From Subtercola endophyticus (lineage in GTDB: Bacteria > Actinomycetota > Actinomycetes > Actinomycetales > Microbacteriaceae): DNA of 64,000 bases. The notes under the pieces were generated by a model. It saw nothing but the letters and a program-made list of their open reading frames with translations, was not told the DNA's origin and ran no database searches. The DNA lies in NCBI RefSeq assembly GCF_021044565.1, contig NZ_CP087997.1:3782001-3846000 (forward strand), written 5' to 3'. Within the stretch, counting starts at the first letter, position 1. Every line of letters starts with the position of its first letter. The position numbers and the translations under genes were made by a program. Below, piece by piece: positions 8,129 through 16,546 of the stretch.

Positions 8129-9280
8129 GTGAAAACAAGAAAGATCTTGACGATTGCCAGCGCGACGATAGCAGCGGCGCTTCTCGTCACCGGATGCGGC
8201 ACCACCTCGACATCGTCGAGCACAGCGTCGACGGGCCCGACTTCGGCCGAGGCCAAGGCGGCGTTGGCAACCGCCTACGCAGGCCAACTCGGAACGTTCC
8301 CCACCGAACCCGTGTCGGTGACCCCGGGAATCAACCTGTTCATCATGTCGTGCGGGCAGTCCCAGCCCGGCTGTGCGCTTCCGACGGCCGCGATGGAGGA
8401 GGCGGGTAAGGCCATCGGATGGAACGTGACCGTCGTCGACGGGCAACTCAACCCGACGGGCTTCGCCACGGCCATCGGACAGGCGGTCAGCGGTGGAGCG
8501 AACGTGTTGATTCCTGTGGGCATCAACTGCAGCAGCGCGCAGCAGGCGTTCATCGCGGCGAAGGCCGCGGGAGTGATCGTCGTCGGCGGCGGTGGATCGG
8601 ATGACTGCGTTGCGCCAGACGGCCAGCCGGTGTGGACGTCTGAACTCATCGCGTTGCCAGACACCACGCTGAAGCAGTATTGGGAGCTACAAGGCAGGTT
8701 GCAGGCCGACTATCTCATCGGCGCTACCAACGGTACGGCGCAGGTGCTCTCGTTGAACTTCACTGACGAAGGCTGGGGAAAGTGGATCACCGACGCGTTC
8801 ACGAAAGAACTCGCGACGTGCTCCGGGTGCTCGATCGTGTCGACCCTCGACTTGTCGAACAATGATTTCGGGTCGGGAACAGCGGCACAGAAGTTCTCGA
8901 CTGCACTTCTCGGCGCGCCGTCTGCGACGGCCATCCAAGTGCCCGTCGACGGGTGGATGCCCGGGGGACTCGCCGCAGCGGTCGTGCAGTCCGGTCGGCA
9001 GGGCAGCCTGACCGTGATCGGAACGAATGGTGGCGCCGGCAACTACGATCTGATCCGCTCGGACAAGGGCCAGACGGCGACAATCGGCGTGCCGACCGAT
9101 CGATCATCGTGGGCCTCGGTCGACACCGCCGCGCGGGTCGTCGCGAAGCAGCAGATCGTGCCGGAAGGGTTGGGAGTCCAGGCCGTAGACGCCACCCACA
9201 ACCTGCCGCCCGAGGGTGAGAGCTACGAGGGTGTCACCGACTTCAAAGCGCTCTACCTCAAGCTCTGGGGCAAGGGCTGA
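8129..9280 (+). CDS. Sugar-type ABC transporter substrate-binding lipoprotein
   Basis: A 383-residue lipoprotein with a type II signal peptide and lipobox LVTGC (Cys near residue 23), a Ser/Thr-rich linker, then a two-lobed periplasmic-binding-protein (Peripla_BP_4/RbsB-like) fold. It starts at GTG 8129 with GGGAG six bases upstream. It is followed by the ATPase and permease of the same importer. Family members bind sugars, polyols or occasionally aromatic acids outside the membrane. The mature protein has six additional Cys (including CGQSQPGC and CSGC), unusual for an RbsB-like protein and suggesting disulfides. The ligand cannot be read from the sequence. Confidence 0.87.
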   Translation: MKTRKILTIASATIAAALLVTGCGTTSTSSSTASTGPTSAEAKAALATAYAGQLGTFPTEPVSVTPGINLFIMSCGQSQPGCALPTAAMEEAGKAIGWNVTVVDGQLNPTGFATAIGQAVSGGANVLIPVGINCSSAQQAFIAAKAAGVIVVGGGGSDDCVAPDGQPVWTSELIALPDTTLKQYWELQGRLQADYLIGATNGTAQVLSLNFTDEGWGKWITDAFTKELATCSGCSIVSTLDLSNNDFGSGTAAQKFSTALLGAPSATAIQVPVDGWMPGGLAAAVVQSGRQGSLTVIGTNGGAGNYDLIRSDKGQTATIGVPTDRSSWASVDTAARVVAKQQIVPEGLGVQAVDATHNLPPEGESYEGVTDFKALYLKLWGKG

Positions 9281-9297
9281 CCAGTCGAAACCCGGAA

Positions 9298-9326
9298 GGG
9301 GCGGCCGCCACTGTGCCGGCCGCCCC
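9298..9326 (+). other. Perfect 10-bp stem-loop at binding-protein/ATPase junction
   Basis: GGGGCGGCCG and CGGCCGCCCC pair perfectly around a 9-base loop. No T-tract follows. The first possible GTG start of the ATPase (9313) lies in the loop. Such hairpins behind binding-protein genes usually stabilise the upstream message or lower read-through, giving excess binding protein over ATPase. Confidence 0.7.
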
Positions 9327-10851
9327 TTCGCGGGTGTCTCAGCTCGCACTAGACCTGCACGACCTGACCAAGCACTTCGGCGGTACACGAGCACTTGAAG
9401 GGGCCGAGCTGACGGTTCGACCCGGAACGGTGCATGCGCTTCTCGGCGGCAATGGATCGGGCAAGAGCACGTTGATCAAGATTCTCGCCGGAGTGTATGA
9501 GGCGGATGCGGGCTCACTGAGCATTTTCGGTCAGACCCATGCCCTTTCGGCGTACCGACCGGCCACGGCCCACGCCGCAGGTCTTCGGTTTGTGCACCAG
9601 GATGTCGGGCTGTTCGACGAGCTGTCGGTTGCCGAGAACTTTGCGCTCGATGCCGGATACCCGACCGGCCGGTTCGGTGGCGTGAAATGGAAGGCACTGA
9701 ACGAACACGTTCGAGGGGTGCTGGCTGAGTACGAACTCGATCTCGACCCGACGACATCTATTCATGCGCTGTCGGCCGCCGACAGAATCATGGTGGCAAT
9801 TGCCAGAGCGCTTCAGGATGCCTCGGGGGACCGACTGATTCTTGTTCTCGACGAGCCGACCGCCAGCCTTCCCGAGCACGAGTCCACTCTCTTACTGAAC
9901 CGCATCAGGAGGCTCGCCGATGCAGGTCAGACGATCATCATCGTCAGCCACCGGCTGAACGAGATTCGGGCCGTCGCAACGGATTACACCGTGCTGCGAG
10001 ACGGCACGACGGCCGGCACTCTGGTCGACGCGCATCCCTCTGACGACACCTTGATCACGATGATGGCCGGTCGGTCGCTCACCGCATTGCGCCCGCAGCC
10101 CGCCCCGCAGGCAGCCACCGAGCAATTGGTCAGGCTGCAAGGCATCTGGGTGGGTCCGCTGCGCGGAATCAACCTCACCGTCGACGTCGGGGAGATCGTC
10201 GGAATAGCCGGGCTCTCCGGCTCCGGCCGCTCGACGATTCTGCGAACCCTCTTCGGGCAGATACGTGCCGATTCGGGTGAAATCTTTTATAAAGGAGTGC
10301 CCTTCAGACCCGCCCGCATCGAGGCGGCCGTACGAAGCGGCATCGCCCTCGTTCCAGAGGATCGCGGCCGGGAGGCGGCGTTCGCCGACTTGGACGTCAT
10401 CGACAACCTCTCTGTCAGTGTGTTGCGGCGGTATTGGCGCCGTCGTGGCATGGCTAACGGGCGAGCGCGTCGAGACGCTCTGGCGCTCATTCAGGAGTTC
10501 GGAGTCAAGGTTCGGGGCCCCGAGGCGATGTTCTCGTCGATGTCGGGCGGCAATCAACAGAAGGTCATTCTGGCTCGCTGGATGCAGCGAAATCCTGACC
10601 TGCTGCTTCTCGACGAGCCCACTCAGGGAGTAGACGTGATGTCTCGAGCCGACATCTATGCGTCGATCCGACAGGCCGCTCAGACCGGATGCTCGGTCAT
10701 GATCGCGTCATCAGACGTCAATGAACTCAACGCGCTCTGCGATCGAGTGCTGGTGCTGCGAGACGGCGTGGTGGGCGACGTGCTGAGGGCCGGGCGCATG
10801 GACCCAGAAGAGATCTCGGCCCTGATCATCAAGCAACCCGTCACTCCATGA
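9313..10851 (+). CDS. Sugar ABC transporter ATP-binding protein (two NBDs, RbsA/MglA type)
   Basis: Up to 512 residues with two nucleotide-binding domains. NBD1 has Walker A GGNGSGKST, the subfamily's non-LSGGQ signature region LSAADRIMVAIARAL and Walker B LILVLDEPTASL. NBD2 has the degenerate Walker A GLSGSGRST (Lys replaced by Arg, as usual in this subfamily), signature SGGNQQK and Walker B LLLLDEPTQGVD. It energises uptake with the permease at 10895. The start is uncertain: GTG 9313 lies in the loop of a strong hairpin, and GTG 9334 is the next in-frame candidate, directly before the conserved domain. GGAAGGGG at 9293-9300 is 12 bases before the former. Confidence 0.88.
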   Translation: MPAAPSRVSQLALDLHDLTKHFGGTRALEGAELTVRPGTVHALLGGNGSGKSTLIKILAGVYEADAGSLSIFGQTHALSAYRPATAHAAGLRFVHQDVGLFDELSVAENFALDAGYPTGRFGGVKWKALNEHVRGVLAEYELDLDPTTSIHALSAADRIMVAIARALQDASGDRLILVLDEPTASLPEHESTLLLNRIRRLADAGQTIIIVSHRLNEIRAVATDYTVLRDGTTAGTLVDAHPSDDTLITMMAGRSLTALRPQPAPQAATEQLVRLQGIWVGPLRGINLTVDVGEIVGIAGLSGSGRSTILRTLFGQIRADSGEIFYKGVPFRPARIEAAVRSGIALVPEDRGREAAFADLDVIDNLSVSVLRRYWRRRGMANGRARRDALALIQEFGVKVRGPEAMFSSMSGGNQQKVILARWMQRNPDLLLLDEPTQGVDVMSRADIYASIRQAAQTGCSVMIASSDVNELNALCDRVLVLRDGVVGDVLRAGRMDPEEISALIIKQPVTP

Positions 10852-10894
10852 CAACCGACTCACCACTTACCACGTACCGGGCAGGGAAAATCCA

Positions 10895-11935
10895 ATGAAC
10901 GATGTGAAAGAAATGCCGACCTCGACCGCTGAGGTCTCGAAGCCAGAATCGCCCGCCTCCGCCGGGCGGCGACCGCAGAGATCGTTCGTGATCTTCGCTG
11001 AGCGGTATGCGCTGTTGATTCTCACGCTGCTGCTCGTCGTCTTCTTCTCCGTCATTCCGGCGACCCACGGCTTGTTCGCAACCGTGGCCAACCTGAATGT
11101 CGTTCTGGGCAGCCAGACCGTCTACGCGCTCATCGCGATCGCGGCACTCTTTCCGCTTCTCTGTGGGTATTTCGACTTCTCTGTGGGCACCGTATCGGCG
11201 GTCTCGACGACGCTCGCCGCGGGTCTCATGTCGAAGAACGACGTTCCGCTCGGGCTGGCGATCGTCATCAGCTTGGTCGTCGGAGTCGGAATCGGCTTTG
11301 TGAACGGCCTCTTCGTCGTGCGATTCAAGCTCAACCCCTTCGTCAGCACTCTCGGCATGGCCACCCTGCTGGGCGGGGGCATTCAGTGGTACACAGGCGG
11401 CGCGACGATTTTTTCGGGAATCGCACCCGCTCTCACCGACTTCGGGGCGGCTACGCTCTTCGGAATTCCGGTGGTGGTCTACGCCGTCGCCGTGGTGGCG
11501 CTCGTTGCCTGGTATGTCACCCGGCAGACGCCCTTCGGCCGTTCGCTTTATGCCATCGGGTCGAATCCGACGTCAGCCACGCTCGTCGGTCTGCGAGTGA
11601 CCCGCAACGTCTGGGCGACGTTCATGATCTCTGGTGGCGTTGCCGCCTTCTCGGGCATCATTCTGCTCGCTCGAACGGGCAGTGCGACGGCAGACAGCGG
11701 AATCAGTCTTCTCTTCCCCGCTCTTGCGGCCGTATTCTTGGGCACGACCGCCATCAATCCGGGCTTCTTCAATGTGTGGGGAACGATCATCGGCGCTCTG
11801 TTCGTGGCCGTGGCGGTGAGTGGTCTTACGCTCAGCGGCGCGCAGAGCTGGGTCTCGCCCGTCTTCAACGGGGCGGCCCTCTTAGCAGCGGTCGGTCTGT
11901 CGTCGTACCTGCGCAAGAGACGACTGGCCGGATGA
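10895..11935 (+). CDS. Sugar ABC transporter permease (RbsC type)
   Basis: A 346-residue BPD_transp_2 permease with about nine to ten hydrophobic segments, the FDFSVG motif typical of ribose/galactose-type permeases (near residue 90) and the cytoplasmic coupling segment TPFGRSLYAIGSNPTSA. The start ATG is preceded by AGGGAAAA. It is the only permease gene in this operon, so the channel is probably a homodimer, unlike the two-permease system at 58-60 kb. It is followed after 43 bases by two ABM-domain genes that are probably in the same transcript. Confidence 0.88.
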   Translation: MNDVKEMPTSTAEVSKPESPASAGRRPQRSFVIFAERYALLILTLLLVVFFSVIPATHGLFATVANLNVVLGSQTVYALIAIAALFPLLCGYFDFSVGTVSAVSTTLAAGLMSKNDVPLGLAIVISLVVGVGIGFVNGLFVVRFKLNPFVSTLGMATLLGGGIQWYTGGATIFSGIAPALTDFGAATLFGIPVVVYAVAVVALVAWYVTRQTPFGRSLYAIGSNPTSATLVGLRVTRNVWATFMISGGVAAFSGIILLARTGSATADSGISLLFPALAAVFLGTTAINPGFFNVWGTIIGALFVAVAVSGLTLSGAQSWVSPVFNGAALLAAVGLSSYLRKRRLAG

Positions 11936-11978
11936 TGAGTTCAATGGAACGACCGCGGTACATAGATAGAGGAGTGAG

Positions 11979-12365
11979 ATGACTGAACCACGAGTGCGAG
12001 TCTTCGTGTTCGTCGACCTGTCTGAGGTGGAGGGGGGCGCAGCAGACGCCTTTCTGCAGAACTCGCTGACCCAGAACGCGGCACTGCTCGCGCAACGAAG
12101 AGGGTGCCTCGAATACGAGACGTTCCAATCGCTCACCGAGCCTCGTCACCTGCATGTCACGGAGCTCTGGGAGTCCGTGGCGGCGTACGACGAGCATTGG
12201 GCTGCCCAGCAAGCCGAATTCGCCGAGCGCAAAGGTTTGCCGCCGCGGATAGAGGGCATTCGCGTCAGTTTCGAGTTTTACCAGCAACAACTGATGCAGT
12301 ACACGGGAGAGCACTGGGTGAGTGTCGACGATTCACGTCGTTCGAACTCGATCTGGTGGCCGTGA
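11979..12365 (+). CDS. ABM-domain protein, long form (paralogue 2)
   Basis: A 128-residue dimeric alpha/beta-barrel protein: RVRVFVFVDL, GCLEYETFQS, LHVTELWESVAAYDEHW, then the extension SFEFYQQQLMQY and a C-terminal WWP. It shares this extended layout with the proteins at 7508 and 12385. It is located immediately behind the importer permease, with 19 bases to the next paralogue. Likely a cytoplasmic enzyme acting on the imported compound or a product of it; candidate reactions in the fold include isomerisation and cofactor-free oxidation. No metal or flavin motif is visible. Confidence 0.75.
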   Translation: MTEPRVRVFVFVDLSEVEGGAADAFLQNSLTQNAALLAQRRGCLEYETFQSLTEPRHLHVTELWESVAAYDEHWAAQQAEFAERKGLPPRIEGIRVSFEFYQQQLMQYTGEHWVSVDDSRRSNSIWWP

Positions 12366-12384
12366 GCGAGAGAAGAGAGAAACA

Positions 12385-12750
12385 ATGACTGATCAGATCA
12401 GGGTGTTGGTGGCCGTTGACTTGCGCGACGTCGATGCTGCCGTTGCCGAGCAGATGACGGCCCAGGTCAGCGACGCCAACCGAGAACGTTCGCACCGTGC
12501 AGGGTGCCTGCAGTACGAAACGTATCGGTCGGCCAGCAATGCCGATCACGTTCACATCGTCGAGCTGTGGGAGTCGATGGAGGCCTTCGACGCTCACTGG
12601 AGAGTGCAGAGCGCGAGCACCACGCCCGAACCTCCAGCGGGCATCCGTATCGAGACCGAATTCTACAAACGACAGGTCATGGAGAGCTCTGCAGGGCACT
12701 GGCAGTCGATCGATCCCCAGGGGCGTTCCGCGATCATCCGGTGGCCGTGA
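12385..12750 (+). CDS. ABM-domain protein, long form (paralogue 3)
   Basis: A 121-residue paralogue of the preceding gene: RVLVAVDL, GCLQYETYRS, VHIVELWESMEAFDAHW, the extension EFYKRQVMESS and a C-terminal RWP. The ATG at 12385 follows a purine-rich AGAAGAGAGA. A longer frame from GTG 12322 would overlap the upstream gene. It is the last gene of the importer operon. Two adjacent paralogues could form a heteromer, which is inference. Confidence 0.75.
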   Translation: MTDQIRVLVAVDLRDVDAAVAEQMTAQVSDANRERSHRAGCLQYETYRSASNADHVHIVELWESMEAFDAHWRVQSASTTPEPPAGIRIETEFYKRQVMESSAGHWQSIDPQGRSAIIRWP

Positions 12751-12761
12751 CTGACGTACGC

Positions 12762-12794
12762 AGCGCCTGGCCCGAAAGGGCGTGGCTAGGCGCT
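12762..12794. terminator. Possible bidirectional hairpin between convergent operons
   Basis: AGCGCCT (12762-12768) pairs with AGGCGCT (12788-12794), with a short inner GCCC/GGGC stem. It spans the end of the convergent LysR gene (stop at 12786). No U-tract, so a terminator role is tentative. Confidence 0.4.
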
Positions 12795-13724
12795 GAGTTC
12801 GTCGCCGTTGGGGAACTCGACGATCTCTGCTGCCTCGCGCAATACGCCCACAAGCCATTTCAGGGCAGGATCGGCTGACTTCGAGGGGTGCCAATGTGCT
12901 GCCTCGACGAGGGTGGCCGGCGACAGCGGTGTGTCGACGATGGCCAGGTTGAGCAGGTCGAGATACCGCAGGGCGAGGCGCTCGGGTACATAGGCGATGA
13001 GGTCGGTACCGCTGACCATGAAGGGAACCAGCAAGAACCCCTGAACGCTGACGGCGACCCGCACGGTGAGGCCTGCACCAGACATCATCTCGTCGACGTG
13101 CGTGAGGGTGCTCTCGCCGAAGTTGCTGATGACGTGACTGAGCTCCGAAAGGTCGTCGAGAGTAAAGGCACCGCCGCGGATGCGCGGATTGTTGGCACTC
13201 GCGATACAGACGAATCGATCGGTGAAGAGCGAGCTGCGCGTGCCCGGAACGCCTCGGCCGGTGCCGACGATGATGAGATCCCGGCGCAACAGATCGTTCG
13301 TACTGACCACCTGCGTGGTCGGCAGCGCCTCGAATTCGACACTTGTGCCGGGCGCCTGTTCGGCTAGCAGCGAGAACAGGGGCCGGGTGATCTCTGAGAG
13401 CACGTAATCCGACGATGAGATCAGGAATCGCCGCGTGCTCGAGAGCGGGTCGAAGGTCGGCAGCACGTCGAGCGTACGCTCGATTTCGATCATCGCTTCG
13501 TGCACGATCTCCTGCATCGCTGCGGCCTTCGGAGTGAGCTCGTAACTGCGGCCGACGCGCACCAACAACGCATCGTCGAACTGTTGGCGCAGACGTGCGA
13601 GAGCACCGCTCACTGCGGGTTGCGTCATTCCGATTCGGTCACCGGCGCGCGTGAGATTGCGGTCGATGAGAATGGCGTCGAGCACAACGATCAAGTTCGC
13701 GTCGACACGCTTCAGGTCGGTCAC
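12786..13724 (-). CDS. LysR family transcriptional regulator
   Basis: A 312-residue LTTR. The N-terminal winged HTH (LDAILIDRNLTRAGDRIGMTQPAVSGALARLRQQF, about residues 15-50) is of the NodD/NahR-like subclass (DxNLxxxLDAL..., LTPKA). The C-terminal two-lobed effector domain follows. It is the promoter-distal gene of the minus-strand dioxygenase cluster, 52 bases behind the aldehyde dehydrogenase. It is similar in type to the LysR at 18162, so the region carries two related regulators. The effector is unknown, probably a pathway intermediate. Confidence 0.88.
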   Translation of the reverse strand: MTDLKRVDANLIVVLDAILIDRNLTRAGDRIGMTQPAVSGALARLRQQFDDALLVRVGRSYELTPKAAAMQEIVHEAMIEIERTLDVLPTFDPLSSTRRFLISSSDYVLSEITRPLFSLLAEQAPGTSVEFEALPTTQVVSTNDLLRRDLIIVGTGRGVPGTRSSLFTDRFVCIASANNPRIRGGAFTLDDLSELSHVISNFGESTLTHVDEMMSGAGLTVRVAVSVQGFLLVPFMVSGTDLIAYVPERLALRYLDLLNLAIVDTPLSPATLVEAAHWHPSKSADPALKWLVGVLREAAEIVEFPNGDELSA

Positions 13725-13776
13725 GTACCAGTCCTCATCGTTGAACTCCTGGCGCCGATTCTAGCGGAACCGGCCC

Positions 13777-15162
13777 TCACGACGGCATGGCGCCGGCCCA
13801 CACCGCCCGCACGTTCATGAATTCGTGAATACCCTCGATCGAGAGTTCGCGGCCGTAGCCTGAAAGCTTGACGCCGCCAAAGGGCAGCCGCGGGTCTGAC
13901 ACGACGACGCTGTTGACAAAGAGCGCCCCCGAGTGGATTCCGCGCCCGAGATCGAGCCCAGCCTGCATATCGGCTGTCCATATGCTGGCGGCCAGACCGT
14001 ACGGAGTATCGTCGGCGAGCTCGATGGCGTGGGCCGCAGAATTGGCCCGCACCAGGGCGAGCACCGGACCGAAGGTCTCTTCTCTGAAGACGGGCATGTC
14101 GGGGGTCACGTCGGCGAGCACGGTCGGAGCGTAATAGTTGCCCTCGCCTTCGAGCCGGTATCCGCCGGTCAGCACTCGAGCGCCCATTGCGACCGATTCA
14201 TCGACTTGTCTCGCGATGTCGTCGACGAACCCCTTCTTGGCCAGCGGGCCGAACTGGGTGGCGTTGTCGAGGGGGTCACCGATTCGCAGCGACTCGACGG
14301 CCGGTACGATCATCCGTTCGAAATCGTCGATGACCGCGCCTTCGACGATGAACCGTTTGGCGCACAGGCAGCTCTGGCCGGTGTTGACGAAGCGAGCGCG
14401 TACGGCCAGCGGGATGATCGCCTCGACATCGGCGTCGGCCAGAATCACGAACGGGTCTGAGCCGCCGAGCTCGAGCACGGTCTTCTTGAGGGCACGGCCG
14501 GCCGCTTCGGCTACCGATGCGCCGGCGGCTTCGCTGCCGGTCAGGGTCACGGCTGCTATCCGATCGTCGGCGATCAGCTCGTTCACCATCGAATGTTCGC
14601 CCAGGACGAGGGTCGTGAAGAGGTGGGCCGGAAAGCCGGCGCGCTCGAAGAGGCTCTGCAGTGCGAGCGCGGCGCCCGTGACGTTCGAGGCGTGCTTCAA
14701 GAGCCCGCCGTTGCCGGCGAGCAGCGCGGGCGCGGCGAAGCGTACGACTTGCCAGTAGGGAAAGTTCCAGGGCATCACGGCGAGTATGACGCCGATCGGC
14801 TCATAAGCGACGAACGAGCGCACGGCCTCGGTCGAGACCTCTTTCGGTGAGAGGAATTCGTCGGCGTGGTCTGCGTAGTAGTCGCACGTCACCGCACACT
14901 TGAGTACTTCGCCGCGAGCTTCGGTGATGGGTTTGCCCATCTCCCGGCTGATCACCGTGGCGTGATCGTCGACCTCGTCGCGGAGGAGACGGGCCGCGAC
15001 ACGCAGCCGGTCGGCCCGACTCGCGATGGTGGTGTCTCGCCATTGCCTTTGAGCGGCCACAGACTGATCGAGCAGGCCGTCGAGGTCGTGCCGGGCGAGC
15101 GTCGGGTACGAACGGATGACCGAACCGGTGCTCGGATCGACGGTGGTGATGGTTGCGCTCAC
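13777..15162 (-). CDS. NAD(P)-dependent aldehyde dehydrogenase (succinate-semialdehyde-type)
   Basis: A 461-residue ALDH. The catalytic Cys is in NTGQSCLCAKRFIV, the general-base Glu in LELGGSDPF, and a substrate-fold PWNFPYWQ segment is present. It is of the shorter SSADH group (about 455-465 residues). The start GTG at 15162 overlaps the stop of the preceding FAH-family gene (GTGA) and has AGAGGA six bases upstream. The frame is open much further upstream but only in shadow of that gene. In context it may oxidise a semialdehyde produced by ring cleavage. It resembles the ALDH at 40188 (same NxGQSC.AKRF arrangement). Confidence 0.87.
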   Translation of the reverse strand: MSATITTVDPSTGSVIRSYPTLARHDLDGLLDQSVAAQRQWRDTTIASRADRLRVAARLLRDEVDDHATVISREMGKPITEARGEVLKCAVTCDYYADHADEFLSPKEVSTEAVRSFVAYEPIGVILAVMPWNFPYWQVVRFAAPALLAGNGGLLKHASNVTGAALALQSLFERAGFPAHLFTTLVLGEHSMVNELIADDRIAAVTLTGSEAAGASVAEAAGRALKKTVLELGGSDPFVILADADVEAIIPLAVRARFVNTGQSCLCAKRFIVEGAVIDDFERMIVPAVESLRIGDPLDNATQFGPLAKKGFVDDIARQVDESVAMGARVLTGGYRLEGEGNYYAPTVLADVTPDMPVFREETFGPVLALVRANSAAHAIELADDTPYGLAASIWTADMQAGLDLGRGIHSGALFVNSVVVSDPRLPFGGVKLSGYGRELSIEGIHEFMNVRAVWAGAMPS

Positions 15163-16118
15163 GCGATGTCCTCTGGTTTGCGGCGCCGGGCGGCCGGCAC
15201 GGCGACCCCCGTGCTCGACTGCGGTGTTATGCGGTTCGTGATGGTACCCAGGCCCTCGACGGTCATGCTCACGACGTCTCCGACTTTCAGCGGCCGAGGG
15301 CTCTGAGTGCCGGTACGCCCCCACAGCTCGGCGAGTGCGCCGCCGCCGCAGGTTCCCGTTGCAAGCACGTCGCCGGCACCGACCAAGGCTCCACGCGACG
15401 CGTGTGAGACGAGCTCTTCGAACGACCAGCCCATATTCGCGAGGCTGTCGCTGCCGATGACGGTGCCGTTCACGGAGACGCTCATCGCGAGGTTCAGGCG
15501 ATCGTTCGAGCGAAAAGAATCGAGCTCGTCGGCGCTCGTGATCCACGGGCCCATCGTGTTCGCGAAGTCTTTGCCTTTCGAAGGCCCCAGATTCACTTGC
15601 ATCTCACGCCGCTGAATGTCTCGCGCCGACCAGTCGTTGAAGATGGCATAGCCGACGATGTGCTCACGGGCCTGTTCGGGCGTGACATCCCGCGCCGCCT
15701 TTCCGATGATGGCCGCCACTTCGAGTTCGAAATCGAGTGCCTTCGTGAGCGGCGGCATCGGAATGTCGTCGTTGGGCCCAGTGAGTGACCACGGGTTCAT
15801 GAACAGAAACGCCGGCGCTTCATACCAGGCATCGGCGACTCCGGCCTGACCGGAGACGCTCTTCGACACACCGACGACGTGCTCCTCGAATGCGACAAAG
15901 TCTCGCATCGCGCGCGGCTGGATGGTCGGCAGCAGCCGCACGTCGGCCAGCGGTGCACGGTGTTGCCTTCCGGCAGTGGCCTCGGCGAAGTCGCGCTCCT
16001 CTTTCGGTAGGGCGAGGATGGCGAGGGGGTCAGTGCCGTCGGGGAGCGAGTGCAGGTGCCCGTGCCTGACGATGCCGACGTGCTCGAATCCGTTGTGTTC
16101 GTAGCGTGCGATCTTCAT
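15159..16118 (-). CDS. Fumarylacetoacetate hydrolase (FAH) family protein
   Basis: A 319-residue protein with the FAH-fold C-terminal domain. The metal-binding Glu pair is in DFELEVAAIIG, with NDWSARDIQ and the GTCGGG segment. Family members hydrolyse or decarboxylate 2-oxo acids from aromatic ring cleavage (fumarylpyruvate, 2-hydroxymuconate-type compounds). Here it lies between an extradiol dioxygenase three genes upstream and an aldehyde dehydrogenase that it overlaps by four bases. That supports a lower-pathway step in ring degradation. The precise substrate is not determined. Confidence 0.85.
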   Translation of the reverse strand: MKIARYEHNGFEHVGIVRHGHLHSLPDGTDPLAILALPKEERDFAEATAGRQHRAPLADVRLLPTIQPRAMRDFVAFEEHVVGVSKSVSGQAGVADAWYEAPAFLFMNPWSLTGPNDDIPMPPLTKALDFELEVAAIIGKAARDVTPEQAREHIVGYAIFNDWSARDIQRREMQVNLGPSKGKDFANTMGPWITSADELDSFRSNDRLNLAMSVSVNGTVIGSDSLANMGWSFEELVSHASRGALVGAGDVLATGTCGGGALAELWGRTGTQSPRPLKVGDVVSMTVEGLGTITNRITPQSSTGVAVPAARRRKPEDIA

Positions 16119-16120
16119 GG

Positions 16121-16414
16121 CTAGACGTCGAGGGTCTCGTAGATCTCCCGTACGCGCGATTCGAGCTCGGGAATGGCCTTGCCGAGTGCGTGCTCGATGA
16201 AATGGTCGTAGGTCGCGTGCGCTGCGAAGGCATCGGCATCTTTGTAGACCTCGAAGATGCGAAAGACGTTCGGCACGGCCGGGTCGACGTAGGACTGATA
16301 GTAGATGTTGCCTGGCTCGGTGCGGGTGGCGGGGGAGAGCTGAGCGATTGCTTCACTCACGATCTCCTCGCTTCCTGGCTTCACGGTCCAGATTGCGTTG
16401 CAGACGAATGCCAT
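16121..16414 (-). CDS. ABM-domain (YgiN/quinol monooxygenase-like) protein, short form
   Basis: A 97-residue single-domain dimeric alpha/beta-barrel protein (FVCNAIWTVKPG, NIYYQSYVDP, FRIFEVYKDADAFAAH). The ATG at 16414 has a well-placed GAAAGGAAG; the longer frame to 16507 has no supporting site. Unlike the three long-form paralogues it lacks the C-terminal EFY extension. It sits 2 bases before the FAH-family gene and is probably co-transcribed with the dioxygenase cluster. Possible roles are quinol oxidation or isomerisation of a ring-cleavage product. Confidence 0.78.
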   Translation of the reverse strand: MAFVCNAIWTVKPGSEEIVSEAIAQLSPATRTEPGNIYYQSYVDPAVPNVFRIFEVYKDADAFAAHATYDHFIEHALGKAIPELESRVREIYETLDV

Positions 16415-16546
16415 GATGCTTCCTTTCAAAGAAGACGACGTTGTTCCTACGGAAACTTCATTCAGGTTATGGGTGGGATCGTGGGCTGGTGCATTGCGAG
16501 ACTGCATGGCTGCTATTGGCGATCGCTCGTGGCGCGCAGCCGGGAA

